DNA of 64,000 bases from Neofusicoccum parvum (taxonomy: Eukaryota > Ascomycota > Dothideomycetes > Botryosphaeriales > Botryosphaeriaceae), in assembly GCA_020912385.1 (NCBI GenBank), contig CP087206.1:2976001-3040000 (forward strand). Reading direction: 5' to 3'. Below the pieces are notes generated by a model, which worked only from the letters and a program-made list of their open reading frames with translations, did no database searches and was not told where the DNA came from. Below are positions 43,616 to 54,483 of this stretch, piece by piece. The translations under genes were made by a program, and so were the position numbers. Position 1 is the first letter of the stretch, and the number at the start of each line of letters is the position of its first letter.

Positions 43616-44197
43616 ATGGCTTCTTTCTCAACGCCACAGAACACCCCATGGTGTCCATTCTGTTACTGGTCTCCGTCATATCTGGACAACGATCTCATGC
43701 TACACATTTTCCACACGCACAACCTTCAGTTCGCGTACCGCTGCCGTACATGCTATTACGAGGCTATACATCCCATTCCATACCACATGACTCACCCAAA
43801 CGGCGAATACTGCTTTGGGAAACTTGAAGAGACACGGAGCCCAGAGAAGAGAGAGATATGGGCATGCGGCGTGTGCTTGTTTGCCGCCGAGAGCTTTGGC
43901 ATCTGGATGCCACACGTCATGGCCCATCAGATGTCAGAAAATAAAATGAAGTCCGACTGGAAATTGGATATTGTTATGCGGAGCCTCCTCTGGACCGTAC
44001 GAGGTATATGGTCCCAAGTATGTACCGAAAAAATACCAGACGCAAATCTGGCCCAGATGTCATGGGACTGGGGAAAAACTCGTCCGATGGATGCTCTGCA
44101 TGACCTTGAGCGGAGAAATTTCAGCACCGAATTTGGGCTCAGAGGTATTCTGGAGAGAGTCATTGAAACATCGAATTTCGGTGGCCTAACGAACTAA
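43616..44197 (+). CDS. C2H2-type zinc-finger-like orphan protein
   Basis: From the ATG at 43616 the protein has 193 residues; the frame continues upstream only to a non-ATG codon. Three Cys-x2-Cys...His-x2/3-His units are seen. They start at WCPFCYWSPS (ending HIFHTH), YRCRTCYYEA (ending YHMTH) and WACGVCLFAAESF (ending HVMAH). The spacing is irregular compared with classical C2H2 fingers. The C-terminal 90 residues are helical with several Trp. It could bind DNA or another protein. No known family name comes to mind. Confidence 0.55.
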   Translation: MASFSTPQNTPWCPFCYWSPSYLDNDLMLHIFHTHNLQFAYRCRTCYYEAIHPIPYHMTHPNGEYCFGKLEETRSPEKREIWACGVCLFAAESFGIWMPHVMAHQMSENKMKSDWKLDIVMRSLLWTVRGIWSQVCTEKIPDANLAQMSWDWGKTRPMDALHDLERRNFSTEFGLRGILERVIETSNFGGLTN

Positions 44198-44693
44198 GAG
44201 ACTATGAATGCCGCTGTCAAGTCAAACGATGAGTCGAATGTGTAGAGTAGGACACTTTCTTGCATACCACTCTCAGCTCTCACTAACCGTCGCAGAGTCT
44301 CTTCAGTGCAAGGACGTCGACAAGACGGCTCATCCGCATCTCAACCCCGATCAAACACCACGACCGAAACACGAAGCATCTATTCAAGCGTCAGATCATC
44401 TCTCGTATTCGCACCCGGTAGGCGGATGTCCAAGCACTAACGACTGCCAGCCAGTAGATCCCCCTCGTTTCACCGCATCCGTACAACCAGCTTGGCATCT
44501 CTTCAGGCCTCCCAGCACCTTACAGCCTGGAAGCTTGGCTGGGAATATATGAAGAACCGTCTTTCCTCGATCCAAACACTTTTCATTCTTCCATCCGCAT
44601 CCGGCTTCTTTAAACCAAAAAGGTGTGTTCCAGCCAGCCAAAAATCCCCAACATAGCTGACTCGCCTCGCAGAACACTATCACTTCCACGACA

Positions 44694-44969
44694 ATGCGTT
44701 TCGCTAGCACCATCTTCCTCGGCCTCCTGCTCGCCCTCGGCGTTGCCGCTCAAAGCACGGATTCCTGCATCGTAAGCCCTCATATCCCTCATTTCCTCCC
44801 TTTCCCCGGTCGCTGACAACATCTTATTCAGTACTGCTGCAACAACTGCAAAGAGTTCGGCGAGGGCACCATCGAGCGCACCGACTGCCACGCTCTATGT
44901 GACTCGTATCAATGCGGTGGGTACCCTGGCAACTGCGAGAAGCTCGAGGCTGCTGGAGAATTGAACTAG
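44694..44969 (+). CDS. 71-residue secreted protein with eight cysteines
   Basis: Two exons, 44694-44771 and 44832-44969, are joined by a 60-nt intron (GTAAGC...CAG). Residues 1-20 form a clear signal peptide (MRFASTIFLGLLLALGVAAQ). The mature part of about 51 residues has cysteines at about 25, 28, 29, 32, 45, 49, 54 and 61, allowing four disulfides. The order is C-x2-C-C-x2-C, then a 12-residue loop and C-x3-C-x4-C-x6-C. Such proteins are typical of fungal effectors and antimicrobial peptides; no specific family is recognised. The ATG context (CGACAATG) is good. The exons are each too short for simple frame searches. Confidence 0.75.
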
Positions 44970-45132
44970 TTTCAGTATGAATTGAAGAATGGTTTAACAA
45001 AACTGTGGTTCTCCGAGTGACTTTTGAATGTGTGTAGGGAGATGAAGCATTCGCATAGATAACTTTGGCAGATAAGCTTATAAATTTTCGCGTCCGGATG
45101 AAAGCTTGAACTGCCCGCACCTAACGCCACTC

Positions 45133-45960
45133 TCAATCTTCTTGGACCATTGGCTCGTAGAAGATGGCGATGTTGGAGTCAGCGACTGTAAAGACATGCC
45201 ACCAGTTGCCTGTTAATAGTTAAGTAAGTAAGAAAGATCTTTATGCTGGAAAGGTGACCACTCCCACGCATGGGCAATTGAAGGATTCGTCCAGATGCAA
45301 AAGGCTACCAGGAAGAACGCTTCAACTCTCTATGCTTAGCGCTATCCACACGAATCTTGACTCGTGTCGGAGCTAATGGTAAAATGATGTTTGTTTCAAT
45401 GGCGACGGTATTCACGTTCGTCCGGATATGAAATGTGCAGTGGAAGAAATGTCGAATACATTCAAGATACGGAACGATAGCTACAGGCGGGAATAACCTA
45501 CACGTTGAGGCAAGCTTGTAGAAAGGGGGTCTTCTGCGTCCTACGGGGCGGTCTGGGCAGTTGAGTCAGGAAGACCCAGATTAATGGGACGCCGAACTAC
45601 CCTTTTGATGCTTGGCCTGGAGCAGAACATATGATCACGCTGACGAGTCATTGAATCCGGGGAATACGACCAATGGAAGCCTCAGTACGGAGCAGGGCTC
45701 CGATACAGGCGATATTGACACAACACCACATTGGCGGAAGCATTGGGTGAGAGAGCAGGACCGCTCTAAAAGATGAGCTCCGTCGCCTGTGGTCAGTTCA
45801 CAAGAACAGGACAATGCCGAGTATGAGCAGAACGCAGAGTGTGCGGGTGACGTACCACAGATCGGCGGGTACCAGATCTCACAGTCAGACTAAAATGACA
45901 AGGTTTAACGTTTATTCCGATTAATACGCTGATGAAGAGTAGTACATACTAACCTTGAAA
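45133..45960 (-). CDS. unresolved coding-like stretch, possibly a multi-exon or decayed gene
   Basis: On the minus strand, several short frames read like protein and are bounded by plausible splice sites, but I could not assemble one phase-consistent gene. The last piece, 45209-45133, follows an acceptor (AACAG) and reads NWWHVFTVADSNIAIFYEP before a TGA. A middle piece from 45540 follows a 60-nt GT...AG interval (45600-45541) and reads FPPVAIVPYLECIRHFFH and onward. Another frame contains AFFLVAFCIWTNPSIAHAW. Possible explanations are a small multi-exon protein or a pseudogene with frameshifts. No family is recognised. Confidence 0.3.
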
Positions 45961-46052
45961 AGACGCCGACTCTAGCCAGACCGAATTATCATGCCGTAAA
46001 GAAGTTCTGTAAACCTGTGAGTGTTGTAACAACGGATCTCCAACCCGTTCGT

Positions 46053-48065
46053 CTACTGCAATCGCACACCGGCCTGCCTGTTCTTCTTGGCCGTGCCTTC
46101 CATCGCCGTGTTCATCGCGGTGTGCTGACTGGAGTCCAAGCTGCTCATTGCCTCCCTCTTCTTCTCCTCTTCAATCTTCTTGAGACGCTTCTCGGTCTTC
46201 TGCTTTCCAGAGCCCTTGCCATGGAACTGGTGGCTGAGGTGCTTGAAGGCTTCCTTCTGGTTCATGCGGCGGCCGAACTCGTCCACGTACTTAAGTTCGA
46301 CGTTGGGCTTGTACTCCTTGTTGAAAATATCCGCCATCTTGCGTGACTCGAGACGGTCGCGGTCCTGGTTGGCCTTCTGCGCCATTGCCTCACGCTCACG
46401 CGCAGACATGTGCTCGAGACGTCCGGAACGACGGTCGCGCTCACGCTGTAGCTTGGCGCGCATCTCAGCCTCGGATTCCATTTTGTGCTTCTCAGCAAGG
46501 AAGCGCTGGTGTTCGATGTTCCTCTTGTTGAGGTCAGAACCGTTATCTTCCTGGATTTGGCCACGCTGTCTGAGGAGATTGAGGGTGGCTCCCAGGCCAC
46601 GGTCGACGGTCTCTTCTTCGTCAAGGCCGGTGGTAGTCATTTCCGGAACTGACGTGCTTCGTCCTTCGCGTTGCTCACGGGCCTTCCTCTCCTCAGCCTC
46701 TTCGACCTCAGCATAGGACTGGTCCATATCAACGTCACCCTCCTCATCCACCGCATTGGCAGACTCGGACACTGCCCGGCTCCGCGGCTGCGAGGATTTA
46801 TTGCGTGGGCGGTCTGGACGCTCCGCAGGTCCTTGCAAGTTAGCCACGAATTCAGAGGTCTCATCGATGACAAGACCAGGTTCCTCGTCAGGATTCTCCA
46901 CGCTATCAACGACACCAGGGGTTGCGGATGCCTCCTCGCGGAGTTGCCTTGCGAGGTCTTCAGGCTTGACCTTCTTCCTCTTCTTCAAGGCAGCTCGCCT
47001 CTGCAGGGCAAGGTTTGCTTGCAGATCCTCGTCGTCAATGATGTTATCGTCCACGAATTTCTTCTTCGGCGCAGCTTCCGGCTGATCAAGGTCCATCCCT
47101 CCATTTTCCTGGGGAACGACAGGCGTAGGCATAGGGAAAATATCATCCTCATCCGCAGCCTTCTTCCTGGCCGACTTGCTCTTTTTCTTCTTTGGCTTCT
47201 TAATCTTGACCTCTGAAGGGTCGATGTAATCCGAGATAGGCGTGTCCTCCTGAAACAGGTCGAGGCTGATTTTGACCTTGGATGGGCCTGCGGAGCTCCC
47301 GCCGATAGCTCTTTGGGTCTCTTCTACAGTCCTGCCTTGACCATCGAGCGTGAACGCCTTGCGCTTCTTCCCGTCAATCTCTTCGTCGTACTGGGCAAGG
47401 ATTGTCCGCTGGCCAGATTCATCCATGTCGTTAGGGTCGTATGCGCGCTTCCTCTTCTTCGACTCTAGACGCGCCTGCAGCTTCTCGTTGTCCGCAAGGT
47501 CAAGGTTCTCTAATTCGTCTCCGTCCTCCTCATCATCGACTGCAGCGTCCTTGAGCGTTAGGATGTGTTCTTCGCCTTCGCCGAGCTGGTCCAACTCATG
47601 CGCGACCTTGACGCCAGCCAGATCCGCTGCGGTGTATTCCGCCTGGAGTTCGGCCTCGCGCTCAGCGAGCTCCTGCTCCAGCTTCCTTGTCTTCTCAATC
47701 TTCTTCTGTCGTTTCTTTTGTCCAGCCAGCCATGACTTCGCATCCAAGTCGTCACCCTCGCCTAAACCCTGACCTTCGAGCTTAGCAAAGCGCTGCGCCT
47801 GCTCGCGGGCCTTCTTGATGGCATCCTTCTTGGCTTGCAACTTCGCCTTCGCCGCGTTTGCTTCCTCTATCTTCTTCCAGTTGTCGTAGGCCGCTGCGGA
47901 GCGCGTCTCGAGGGTGCTCGCAGGTTCCTCGTCGGAGTCGTCGTCGTTGGCCTGGGGTTCCTTGAAGACGGGACCGGAAGTGTCTTCTTTGCCGGGGACC
48001 GGAAGGGGCTTCATCCCCATGGCCACCCGGATTTTGTTCGCCTCCTCAATCGAAACAGCATCCAT
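46053..48065 (-). CDS. SNU66: U4/U6.U5 tri-snRNP protein Snu66 (SART-1 family)
   Basis: This is a single exon of 670 residues. I chose the Met at 48065 because MDAVSIEEANKIRVAMGMKP is the conserved SART-1 opening; the frame upstream is basic leader sequence. Long charged coiled-coil stretches follow (residues 60-200, 440-600) with DEDD-rich and Lys-rich patches. Conserved blocks are LTLKDAAV, GMDL-like acidic loops and, near the end, KPNVELKYVDEFGRRMNQKE, AFKHLSHQFHGKGSGK and a basic tail. Snu66/SART1 helps form the pre-catalytic spliceosome by holding the U4/U6.U5 tri-snRNP. The gene lies upstream of, and on the same strand as, nothing functionally linked. Confidence 0.93.
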   Translation of the reverse strand: MDAVSIEEANKIRVAMGMKPLPVPGKEDTSGPVFKEPQANDDDSDEEPASTLETRSAAAYDNWKKIEEANAAKAKLQAKKDAIKKAREQAQRFAKLEGQGLGEGDDLDAKSWLAGQKKRQKKIEKTRKLEQELAEREAELQAEYTAADLAGVKVAHELDQLGEGEEHILTLKDAAVDDEEDGDELENLDLADNEKLQARLESKKRKRAYDPNDMDESGQRTILAQYDEEIDGKKRKAFTLDGQGRTVEETQRAIGGSSAGPSKVKISLDLFQEDTPISDYIDPSEVKIKKPKKKKSKSARKKAADEDDIFPMPTPVVPQENGGMDLDQPEAAPKKKFVDDNIIDDEDLQANLALQRRAALKKRKKVKPEDLARQLREEASATPGVVDSVENPDEEPGLVIDETSEFVANLQGPAERPDRPRNKSSQPRSRAVSESANAVDEEGDVDMDQSYAEVEEAEERKAREQREGRSTSVPEMTTTGLDEEETVDRGLGATLNLLRQRGQIQEDNGSDLNKRNIEHQRFLAEKHKMESEAEMRAKLQRERDRRSGRLEHMSAREREAMAQKANQDRDRLESRKMADIFNKEYKPNVELKYVDEFGRRMNQKEAFKHLSHQFHGKGSGKQKTEKRLKKIEEEKKREAMSSLDSSQHTAMNTAMEGTAKKNRQAGVRLQ

Positions 48066-49029
48066 GTTGGCGAATGTAGGCGCGCTGAGGTTGGATGGGT
48101 CGGTGGCAGTCCTTCGATGGCGGTGGGGGGGAGGCGAAGGAAGGCGATGGCTGCGCAAAGATGTCGCGAGGTACGTGACGGAGCGGCGATAGAAGTTGAC
48201 GAAGAGCCGCGCTCACCGCCGGGCCGCATCCGGTTAGCGTCGTGTGCACGGTCGCAACGCGCGCTCATAAAAACTCTGGAGCCTCCAACTTTTTTCCTCA
48301 CCAAACACAAACCTGTGTCCAGGGCTCCCGTACGTCTTTGCGGCGTTTTCGGTCGAGTGCTGTGACAGTTCGGCCGGCCATGCACACGGGAGACAATACG
48401 CCTTCGGGGGTACGTGCCTTTGTGCGGCCGACAGGTATTTCAGATCCACAGCGGGTCGTTTCGAACGGTTCCTTGGGGCTCTGCTCCAGGTTGAGCCGGG
48501 AGAGCGGCTTTGCGGCGCGTCACATTCCTAATTTCCGCCGAATCCTCCATTGGAGGCTGAAGACAGGAGATACAACCGTGACAGCGTACATACCTTTCCA
48601 TAGACTTTGATTTTTGCTCCGCGCTCGAGCATCTGCTGCGCTCCACGGGTTAAAGAGCCCAGCGCTGAGCCGTGTAACTGCACAGCTCCGCTCAGCTGTG
48701 TATCGGATGTTGGCTTGAGTAGTAGCATTTGTACATCTGAGCTTCCGCACTGGTTGTGGCACCCTCCAGGGAATGACAGCCATAGGCCATAGAGCGCCGT
48801 CGGTCTTGTTTGACTATGACGCTGCTCCGCTAGCACAGGCTTTCTGATTCACAGCTATATGGCAACTACATTGAAATCCCTGGTAGTAGACGCATATCTG
48901 ATGTTGTGCAGTTTGCACTTGTTCCAATTCCATTGAATGTAGTCCATAATTTTACAGTTCCCTTCCGTAAATCCCGTGATATCCACAAAGCGTACACCGT
49001 GCCCCTACTCCCCAATGTCACAACCCGCT
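48066..49029. other. intergenic region between two minus-strand genes
   Basis: It holds the promoter of SNU66 and the 3' region of the mitoribosomal gene. Short frames on both strands show nothing recognisable. Confidence 0.4.
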
Positions 49030-49740
49030 TTATGCTGTCAACTTAGGAGCACTGCCATCTGCGTGCTTCGAGCTCTCTGACTCCGCGGCTTCCTCCACAA
49101 TGGCATCCTGATCGGCCTCACTCAGCGGCACCGTGCTGCCCTGCTCGTCCAGCTTCGCGTCGTACTTCTTGACCTGCTCCGCCATCTCCTCCTGCGTGAC
49201 CTCCTCCCCACCCATCCCCGTCGTCTGCTCCACAAACAGGTTCTCCGGCGGCAGACCCAGCTCCTCGCGCTGCTTCGCGAACCGCTTCTTCACGACGTCC
49301 GTCTGCATGATGCGCCAGCGGAGCAGCCATCCGCCCATGCCCAGCTCCTTGATGCGCGCGGCCTTCTCGCCGAGCAGGTACTCGTCCAGGCCGCCGACCT
49401 TGTCGATGGTGCGCAGGACGCGGGTCGACACGCGCACGCGGACGTTGCGGTTCAGCGCGCGCGAGAACAGGCTCTTGTACTGGATGTTGGGCCGCCACTT
49501 CCGCCGCGTCTTGAGCTCCGTCTTCTTCGACACATTGTTGCCGAATTGGATGCGGGCGCCGCCGTAGAGACCGTGGTTAGACTGCTTGTACCAGAGGTTG
49601 GGTCCGTAGGGGTAGCGCGGGACCTCGGCGTGGTCGTCGCGGAGTTTGGCTTTGGTCGACTTGGCGCACAGCGACGCGCTGCTGGCGAAGGTGCGGGTTT
49701 GTTGGGTGAGGAAGAACGGGGAGGGCGCGCGGAGAGGCAT
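49030..49740 (-). CDS. MRPL24: mitochondrial large-subunit ribosomal protein bL28m
   Basis: The protein has 236 residues from the Met at 49740; the upstream frame is Arg/Pro-rich leader and is ignored. Residues 1-28 form a mitochondrial targeting sequence (Arg, Ser, Phe, no acids). The bL28 domain includes LYGGARIQFGNNVSKKTEL, KTRRKWRPNIQYKSLFS and VRVRVSTRVLRTIDKVGGLD. The C-terminal 110 residues are an acidic fungal extension. It is a structural protein of the 54S mitochondrial ribosome. The 601-bp gap to the PTH2 start is a divergent promoter. Confidence 0.93.
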   Translation of the reverse strand: MPLRAPSPFFLTQQTRTFASSASLCAKSTKAKLRDDHAEVPRYPYGPNLWYKQSNHGLYGGARIQFGNNVSKKTELKTRRKWRPNIQYKSLFSRALNRNVRVRVSTRVLRTIDKVGGLDEYLLGEKAARIKELGMGGWLLRWRIMQTDVVKKRFAKQREELGLPPENLFVEQTTGMGGEEVTQEEMAEQVKKYDAKLDEQGSTVPLSEADQDAIVEEAAESESSKHADGSAPKLTA

Positions 49741-50341
49741 TGTGTCGAATTGGGATGGGCAGGATGCCCAGCGGTGCGGGGGAGGGCGGGTGTTGTGGTG
49801 TGGGCGGTATGCTGGTGGAGGTCCGTCTTCCGCAGTGAGCAGATCAAAGGCCGGCCGGAGGTCTTTTTGCCGCGCGCTTGTTCTCCGGCGCACCACGCGC
49901 TTAACGCTGCATTTTAGTAAGGCCACAACTCATCGTAACTCATTTTATTGCTGCAGGGATAGGGAGTATAACAATTGATACAGAGAGAATTCGCGCTAGA
50001 TGTTTTGTCCGGCCTGTACCAGATGGTTGGCGGGCTCTTGAAGAAAGCAAAGTTCCTACATAGGCAGCCAAAGAATTTGACCAGATGGCCTCGGCATTCA
50101 AATCAAAGTAATTTTGTAGTGAGAATGGGAGCTTCAACTGCTAATCCGCAAAATCCACCTTGATCATGGGCGTCCATTTCTTTCGTGTCCTCCCGTACTG
50201 GTACACAACACACCCAGGCTTCGCCGGGTGAGCATGAGGCGGTTAGCTTCGCGGGGCTGACGTCGACGGTCGAGCTCTGACTCTCCACGCAGATCAACAA
50301 AAACGCGGCTGCGGCCAAACTCTCCGGCTCACCTCCACACC

Positions 50342-51054
50342 ATGGCCCTCATACGTCAGAGCATATCGATCCCTCTCCCCTGGCTGGTCTCCGCCTTCGT
50401 CGGCACCCTCGGCGGCGTAATCGTCGGCGGCATCTGGTTCGGTCGGCGCGTATCCGAAGACTGGTACCTGCAAGGCCTGCAAGCTGGTCGCGAAGAAGCG
50501 AAGGCCAAGAAGAAAGAAAAGAAGGACAAGGATGACTCTGAGAGCAGCTCAGAAGAAGAAGAGGAGAGCGACTCGGAAGATGAGGGCGTCCCCGTCGAAC
50601 GCCAGGACCTCGACCCTTTCACGGACCGCAACGAGGAGTGCAAGCTGGTGCTGGTCGTCCGCACGGATCTGAAGATGGGTCAGGGTATGACTTCGCCCCG
50701 TTGAGCACCTCCATAATGTACTACGAGTGGGACTGACTACTAGCAGGCAAGATTGCCGCGCAATGCGGTCATGCTACCCTCGCTTGCTACAAGGCCTTCC
50801 TCCGCCAGGCTCCCGACTCGCCCGTTCTCCGTCGCTGGGAAAGATATGGCCAGATGAAGGTGGCGCTCAAGTGTACCAGCGAAGAGGATATGCAACTACT
50901 GCAGGCGCAAGCACTCAGCTTAGGTCTCTGTGCGCAGATCATCCACGATGCCGGCCGTACACAGATCGCCGCCGGTAGCGCTACGGTACTAGGCATTGGA
51001 CCCGGCCCTGTGAGCGTTATCAACCAGGTCACCGGACACTTGAAGCTGTTGTAA
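50342..51054 (+). CDS. PTH2: peptidyl-tRNA hydrolase 2, membrane-anchored
   Basis: Exons are 50342-50684 and 50747-51054 with a 62-nt intron (GTATGA...CAG), giving 216 residues. Residues 13-34 form one membrane helix (WLVSAFVGTLGGVIVGGIWF). A strongly charged linker of Lys then Ser/Glu/Asp runs to about residue 85. The catalytic PTH2 domain starts at KLVLVVRTDLKMGQGKIAAQ and contains CGHATLACYK and the terminal GPGPVSVINQVTGHLKLL. The enzyme frees tRNA from stalled peptidyl-tRNA; yeast and human forms sit on the mitochondrial outer membrane. Confidence 0.95.
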
Positions 51055-51328
51055 GACAGATCAACACGCTTTTTTCTACGGCCATTGGGGAACGGGTCCG
51101 GTTGCATGCACTTTCAAAGAGACGGAGTTTCAGATGCGGAAAAGAGTAAGGTGGTTTGCATTATTTTGGCGTTTAGGGAGGCATAGCGGGAGAAGATACG
51201 CATGCCACCATATTCATGGCTTAATTGACTCTAGGGGTACGAGCCAATGAAAAGTCGGGTTTCACCTAATTGGAACTTCGAAGCAACTGTGCCGTCCGAG
51301 TCTCAGTCTTCCACGTCCATATCCCCCT

Positions 51329-52424
51329 TCAGTTACGCCCGCCCGTCTTCTGTCTCTCTATCTCCTCCCTGAATGCATTTCGCCCGTCCTCCGCCGGCGT
51401 TGCCACAGGACTCAAGGGTGTCGGTACCGGCGGTGAATGGTCTCTGTACTGCGGGTCTGCGAGAAGCTCCTGTTCCTGCAACAGGGCATCTTCTTTTTTG
51501 GGGCCTCCAAAACCCAGGCGCTGCCGACGCGACTTCCTGCTCCCATAGCCTCTGTTGCGGCCCATGACGTTACCAAGACCAATGCGCCTTTGCTTACGCA
51601 TTCCGAAGAATAAGCCAGCTACCACGATTACCACGAACCCCAAACAGACGGGCAAGCCGACTTTCAATCCGAGCTCGTTTGGCACCTTCGTGACTGGGGG
51701 CGGCTCGTAGTGATGCGGAGGCTTTGCTTTGAGCTGGACGGTTGGCCCGTCATATATTGTGACGGGGTTGTCTGCGACGGGGTCAAAATGCAGCGCAAAG
51801 AAGGTTAGGTTGTACGCCGTATATCCCTGCAACCATTCCTCCTTCATGTCGACAGCTGTAGCACCGATTTTGTTGTTGACAGGTCCGCTAGACCAGACTT
51901 GCTTCTGCGTGTCATTGAACCAGTTGAGCAGGATGGTGATGCTCGAATTGAGAGGAAAGTTGTTCGAGTTCCAGGTCACGTAATAGGTCTCGCCGTAATA
52001 CACGTCTGTGTTGTTGGCGGGCAGGCAGAATGGCCTCGCATTGGGGTCGTTGCAGACTGGAAATTCGTGACTGGGAGTCAACGAGCTGATGGCAGTGGCT
52101 GCTGCATTTGATGTTGAGCTTGCGCTTATCGCCGTCGCATCCTTCGGGCCAGTGGCAGTCGATAGAGCAGCTTCGGCGGAGGTGGCTTCGCTGCTAATGG
52201 TCGTCTCCACAAGAGCGGCTGTGGGGACGGTTGATGTAGCCGACAAGGTGGAGTCTGGGGGTGGTCAGTCCGGGCTGGCGGAGGGAGCTTTGACGCTGAT
52301 GATCAGGACGGCTGAATGGAGATCTCGACTGACCAAATCTTCTCTCAACTGGACTGGCAGTGGCGCCGAGGATACGAGCGGTCACAGCAACCAGGGCGGT
52401 GAAGTTGTTGCGCGTCAGATGCAT
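51329..52424 (-). CDS. single-pass secretory-pathway membrane protein with Ser/Thr-rich ectodomain
   Basis: Exons are 52424-52334 and 52254-51329 with a 79-nt intron (GTCAGT...CAG), giving 338 residues. The N-terminus (about 25 residues) is a signal peptide. Residues 30-90 are Ser/Thr/Ala-rich, suited to O-mannosylation. The folded ectodomain contains NDPNARPFCLPANN, YYGETYYVTWNSNNFP and several N-glycosylation sites (NNTD, NSSI, NDTQ, NLTF). A membrane helix (KVGLPVCLGFVVIVVAGLFF) and a basic cytoplasmic tail complete it. The family is a common but uncharacterised fungal membrane protein; the name is by topology only. Confidence 0.8.
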
Positions 52425-53069
52425 AGTGTGCACTGTCCAGGGGCATTAATGAAGGATGGACACGGTGCGCGGATGCGGGTCTCAACGGCGGCGCAGAGAT
52501 CGAAGAGAGGCGATATTCTTGTAAGCTACAGCCGTTGAATTGATGGGGCAATGCCGTCCAACAGTTCGCCTCCTTGGTAGCGGCAGCCATGGTTGCACCC
52601 GTCCTTGATAGCGCCCCGCGGGCCATTCATTTCAGCGACGCGCAGCGCGTTCAACGGGAACGCGGGCGGGGAGCACCAAGGGACGCGGGACTCAAGGAGC
52701 TCTGACCAGCAGTTGCATTTCCAGAACATGCGCTATGCCGCATCGGCGATGGCCTACCGTCAGCTTAATTCGACGCGTCGTTTCGAGGGTTTCCCCTGCC
52801 CTCGCACGCAAACTGTCACCTGGCATCTTTCTTCTCGCTCGCGGCTCAGCGTTTTACAATTCTGCCTATCCTTAGCCTTGCATTCTTGAGATCGCGCGAC
52901 CCGTTCCCGGCCACGGTCCCGTCCTGCTGCCTGCTGCACCTCCCGCCACATTCCTTGGTGCTTACTACCTGCACGATTACCGCATCGTCGCACACCACCG
53001 CGCGCCGCTCCCTCGCCTCCGCTCGCACCCTCACCACCCGCCAACACAACCACCTTGCTCGACAACAAA
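52425..53069. promoter_or_regulatory. divergent promoter region of two secretory-pathway genes
   Basis: A 645-bp spacer lies between the starts at 52424 (minus) and 53070 (plus). A long pyrimidine-rich tract precedes the plus-strand ATG, a common fungal leader feature. Confidence 0.35.
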
Positions 53070-53981
53070 ATGCGCTTCTCCAAGACTCTCCTGGTCGCGC
53101 TCCCCGCGCTTGCGCTCGCCGAAGAGCAAGTGCCTCTGGCTGAGAAGGTCAAGGGCTGGTTCAACAAGGCTCAGGACTACGTCTCCACGGCCATTCCCGC
53201 CGTGCAGTCGCCCATCAATGCCGGCGCGTCCAAGGTCGTTGAGAAAGTCGTGGCCAACCTGACCCTTGAGAACTGGCGCGATATCGTGGCTCCCAGCGCG
53301 TCGGCCGCCAGCCAGGGCCCCGAGGAGTGGTTGATCTATATCACCGGCGGTAACAAGACCTGCTTCGGCCTGTGCGGAAACACCACTGAGGCCTGGAATG
53401 TACGTGCAAACCTTCATCCCGACCCATTGGAGACGTGATGCTGACCATGCCGCCTTGCAGAAGTCCGTTCCTCTCCTCGCTGCTTCTCCCAAGTCGCCTC
53501 ATCTCGGCCAGGTCGACTGCGAGGCCGAGCCTATTCTCTGCAACACCTGGGCTGCCGGTCCTCCCTCGATCATGCACGTGCTCATTCCGGCTCCCCTCGC
53601 TGACCAGTCGACTCCCGCCACGACTGTCCGCTTCATCAACCTGAACAGGACCACTACCACCGCTACGGACATCGCCAAGATTTCCCTCGAGGAGAAGTAC
53701 AAGGACACCGAGCCCTACGAGGGTTACTTCCACCCCTTCGACGGTGAGCTCGTCAAGTATGGCGTCGTCGTTCCCATCGCATATGCCATCTGGGGTTTCT
53801 CCAAGATGCCTAGCTGGTTGCCCATGATTGCTATCTCCATGCTCAGCAGGACTTTCGTGTAAGTTTCCTCACTCCAATCATCCAAACGCGCTACAAGACA
53901 CCAAACCTGACTTCCTGCAGCCGGAGAGCCGCCCCTACCCCCGGCGGTCCCCGCCCTGCTGGCGCTGCCCCCGCGCAGTAG
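53070..53981 (+). CDS. ER membrane protein with thioredoxin-like lumenal domain
   Basis: Three exons, 53070-53399, 53461-53858 and 53921-53981 (introns 61 and 62 nt), encode 262 residues. Residues 1-17 form a signal peptide. The lumenal part has EEWLIYITGGNKTCFGLCGN and QVDCEAEPILCNTWAAGPPS, which follow the course of a thioredoxin fold (VDC...LC...PxxM) but lack a CxxC redox motif; the first pair is C-x3-C. N-glycosylation sites occur at NLT, NKT, NTT and NRT. One or two membrane helices near 215-240 (VVVPIAYAIWGF, PMIAISML) and a Pro/Ala-rich tail follow. It is probably a redox-inactive ER protein. Function unknown. Confidence 0.75.
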
Positions 53982-54483
53982 ATGAACGCCGTAACAAGCC
54001 GATGCTCGGACCACGGCGATTGCAAAGTAAAGGTATCCGCAGATTATTAGGATATTAGATTTTCGGACGAGATGGGATATGTACATACCTGTCATGAGTA
54101 CTGTTATGAGTACGGAAGCGCACGGCGAAACGTCATGGACTTAGGTAGTTAGGACTATGGGGCGTTAGGTCTCGCGGCCAATTGAGTTTTTGCAAACAAA
54201 ATCTATCTACGACTGAGTGCATGAGCGAGCTTGACGCAGAATTTGCAAGTGAAATTGGTGGCTTGTAACTGCAGACGCCTACGGAAGCGGCGGCCTGTGT
54301 GCGGGTGACGCGAGCGCGTTCTGTTCCCGTTGGCGCGTCTTACCGATGAATCAGCGAGAGCGATAAGATACCGGCGTTCCAAAATTCCGACGCCCATGGG
54401 AAATCTGATCGGCTCCGAACCACAGCTCGGCCTGTCCGCTCGTCAGACACTCGTGCCTCCAATTCTCTCCATATACCGCCACG

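Noticed and set aside
43315..43827. 170-codon frame overlapping the C2H2-like gene
   Set aside because: The overlapping frame from 43616 contains ordered Cys/His pairs and is the better candidate; this one has no features.
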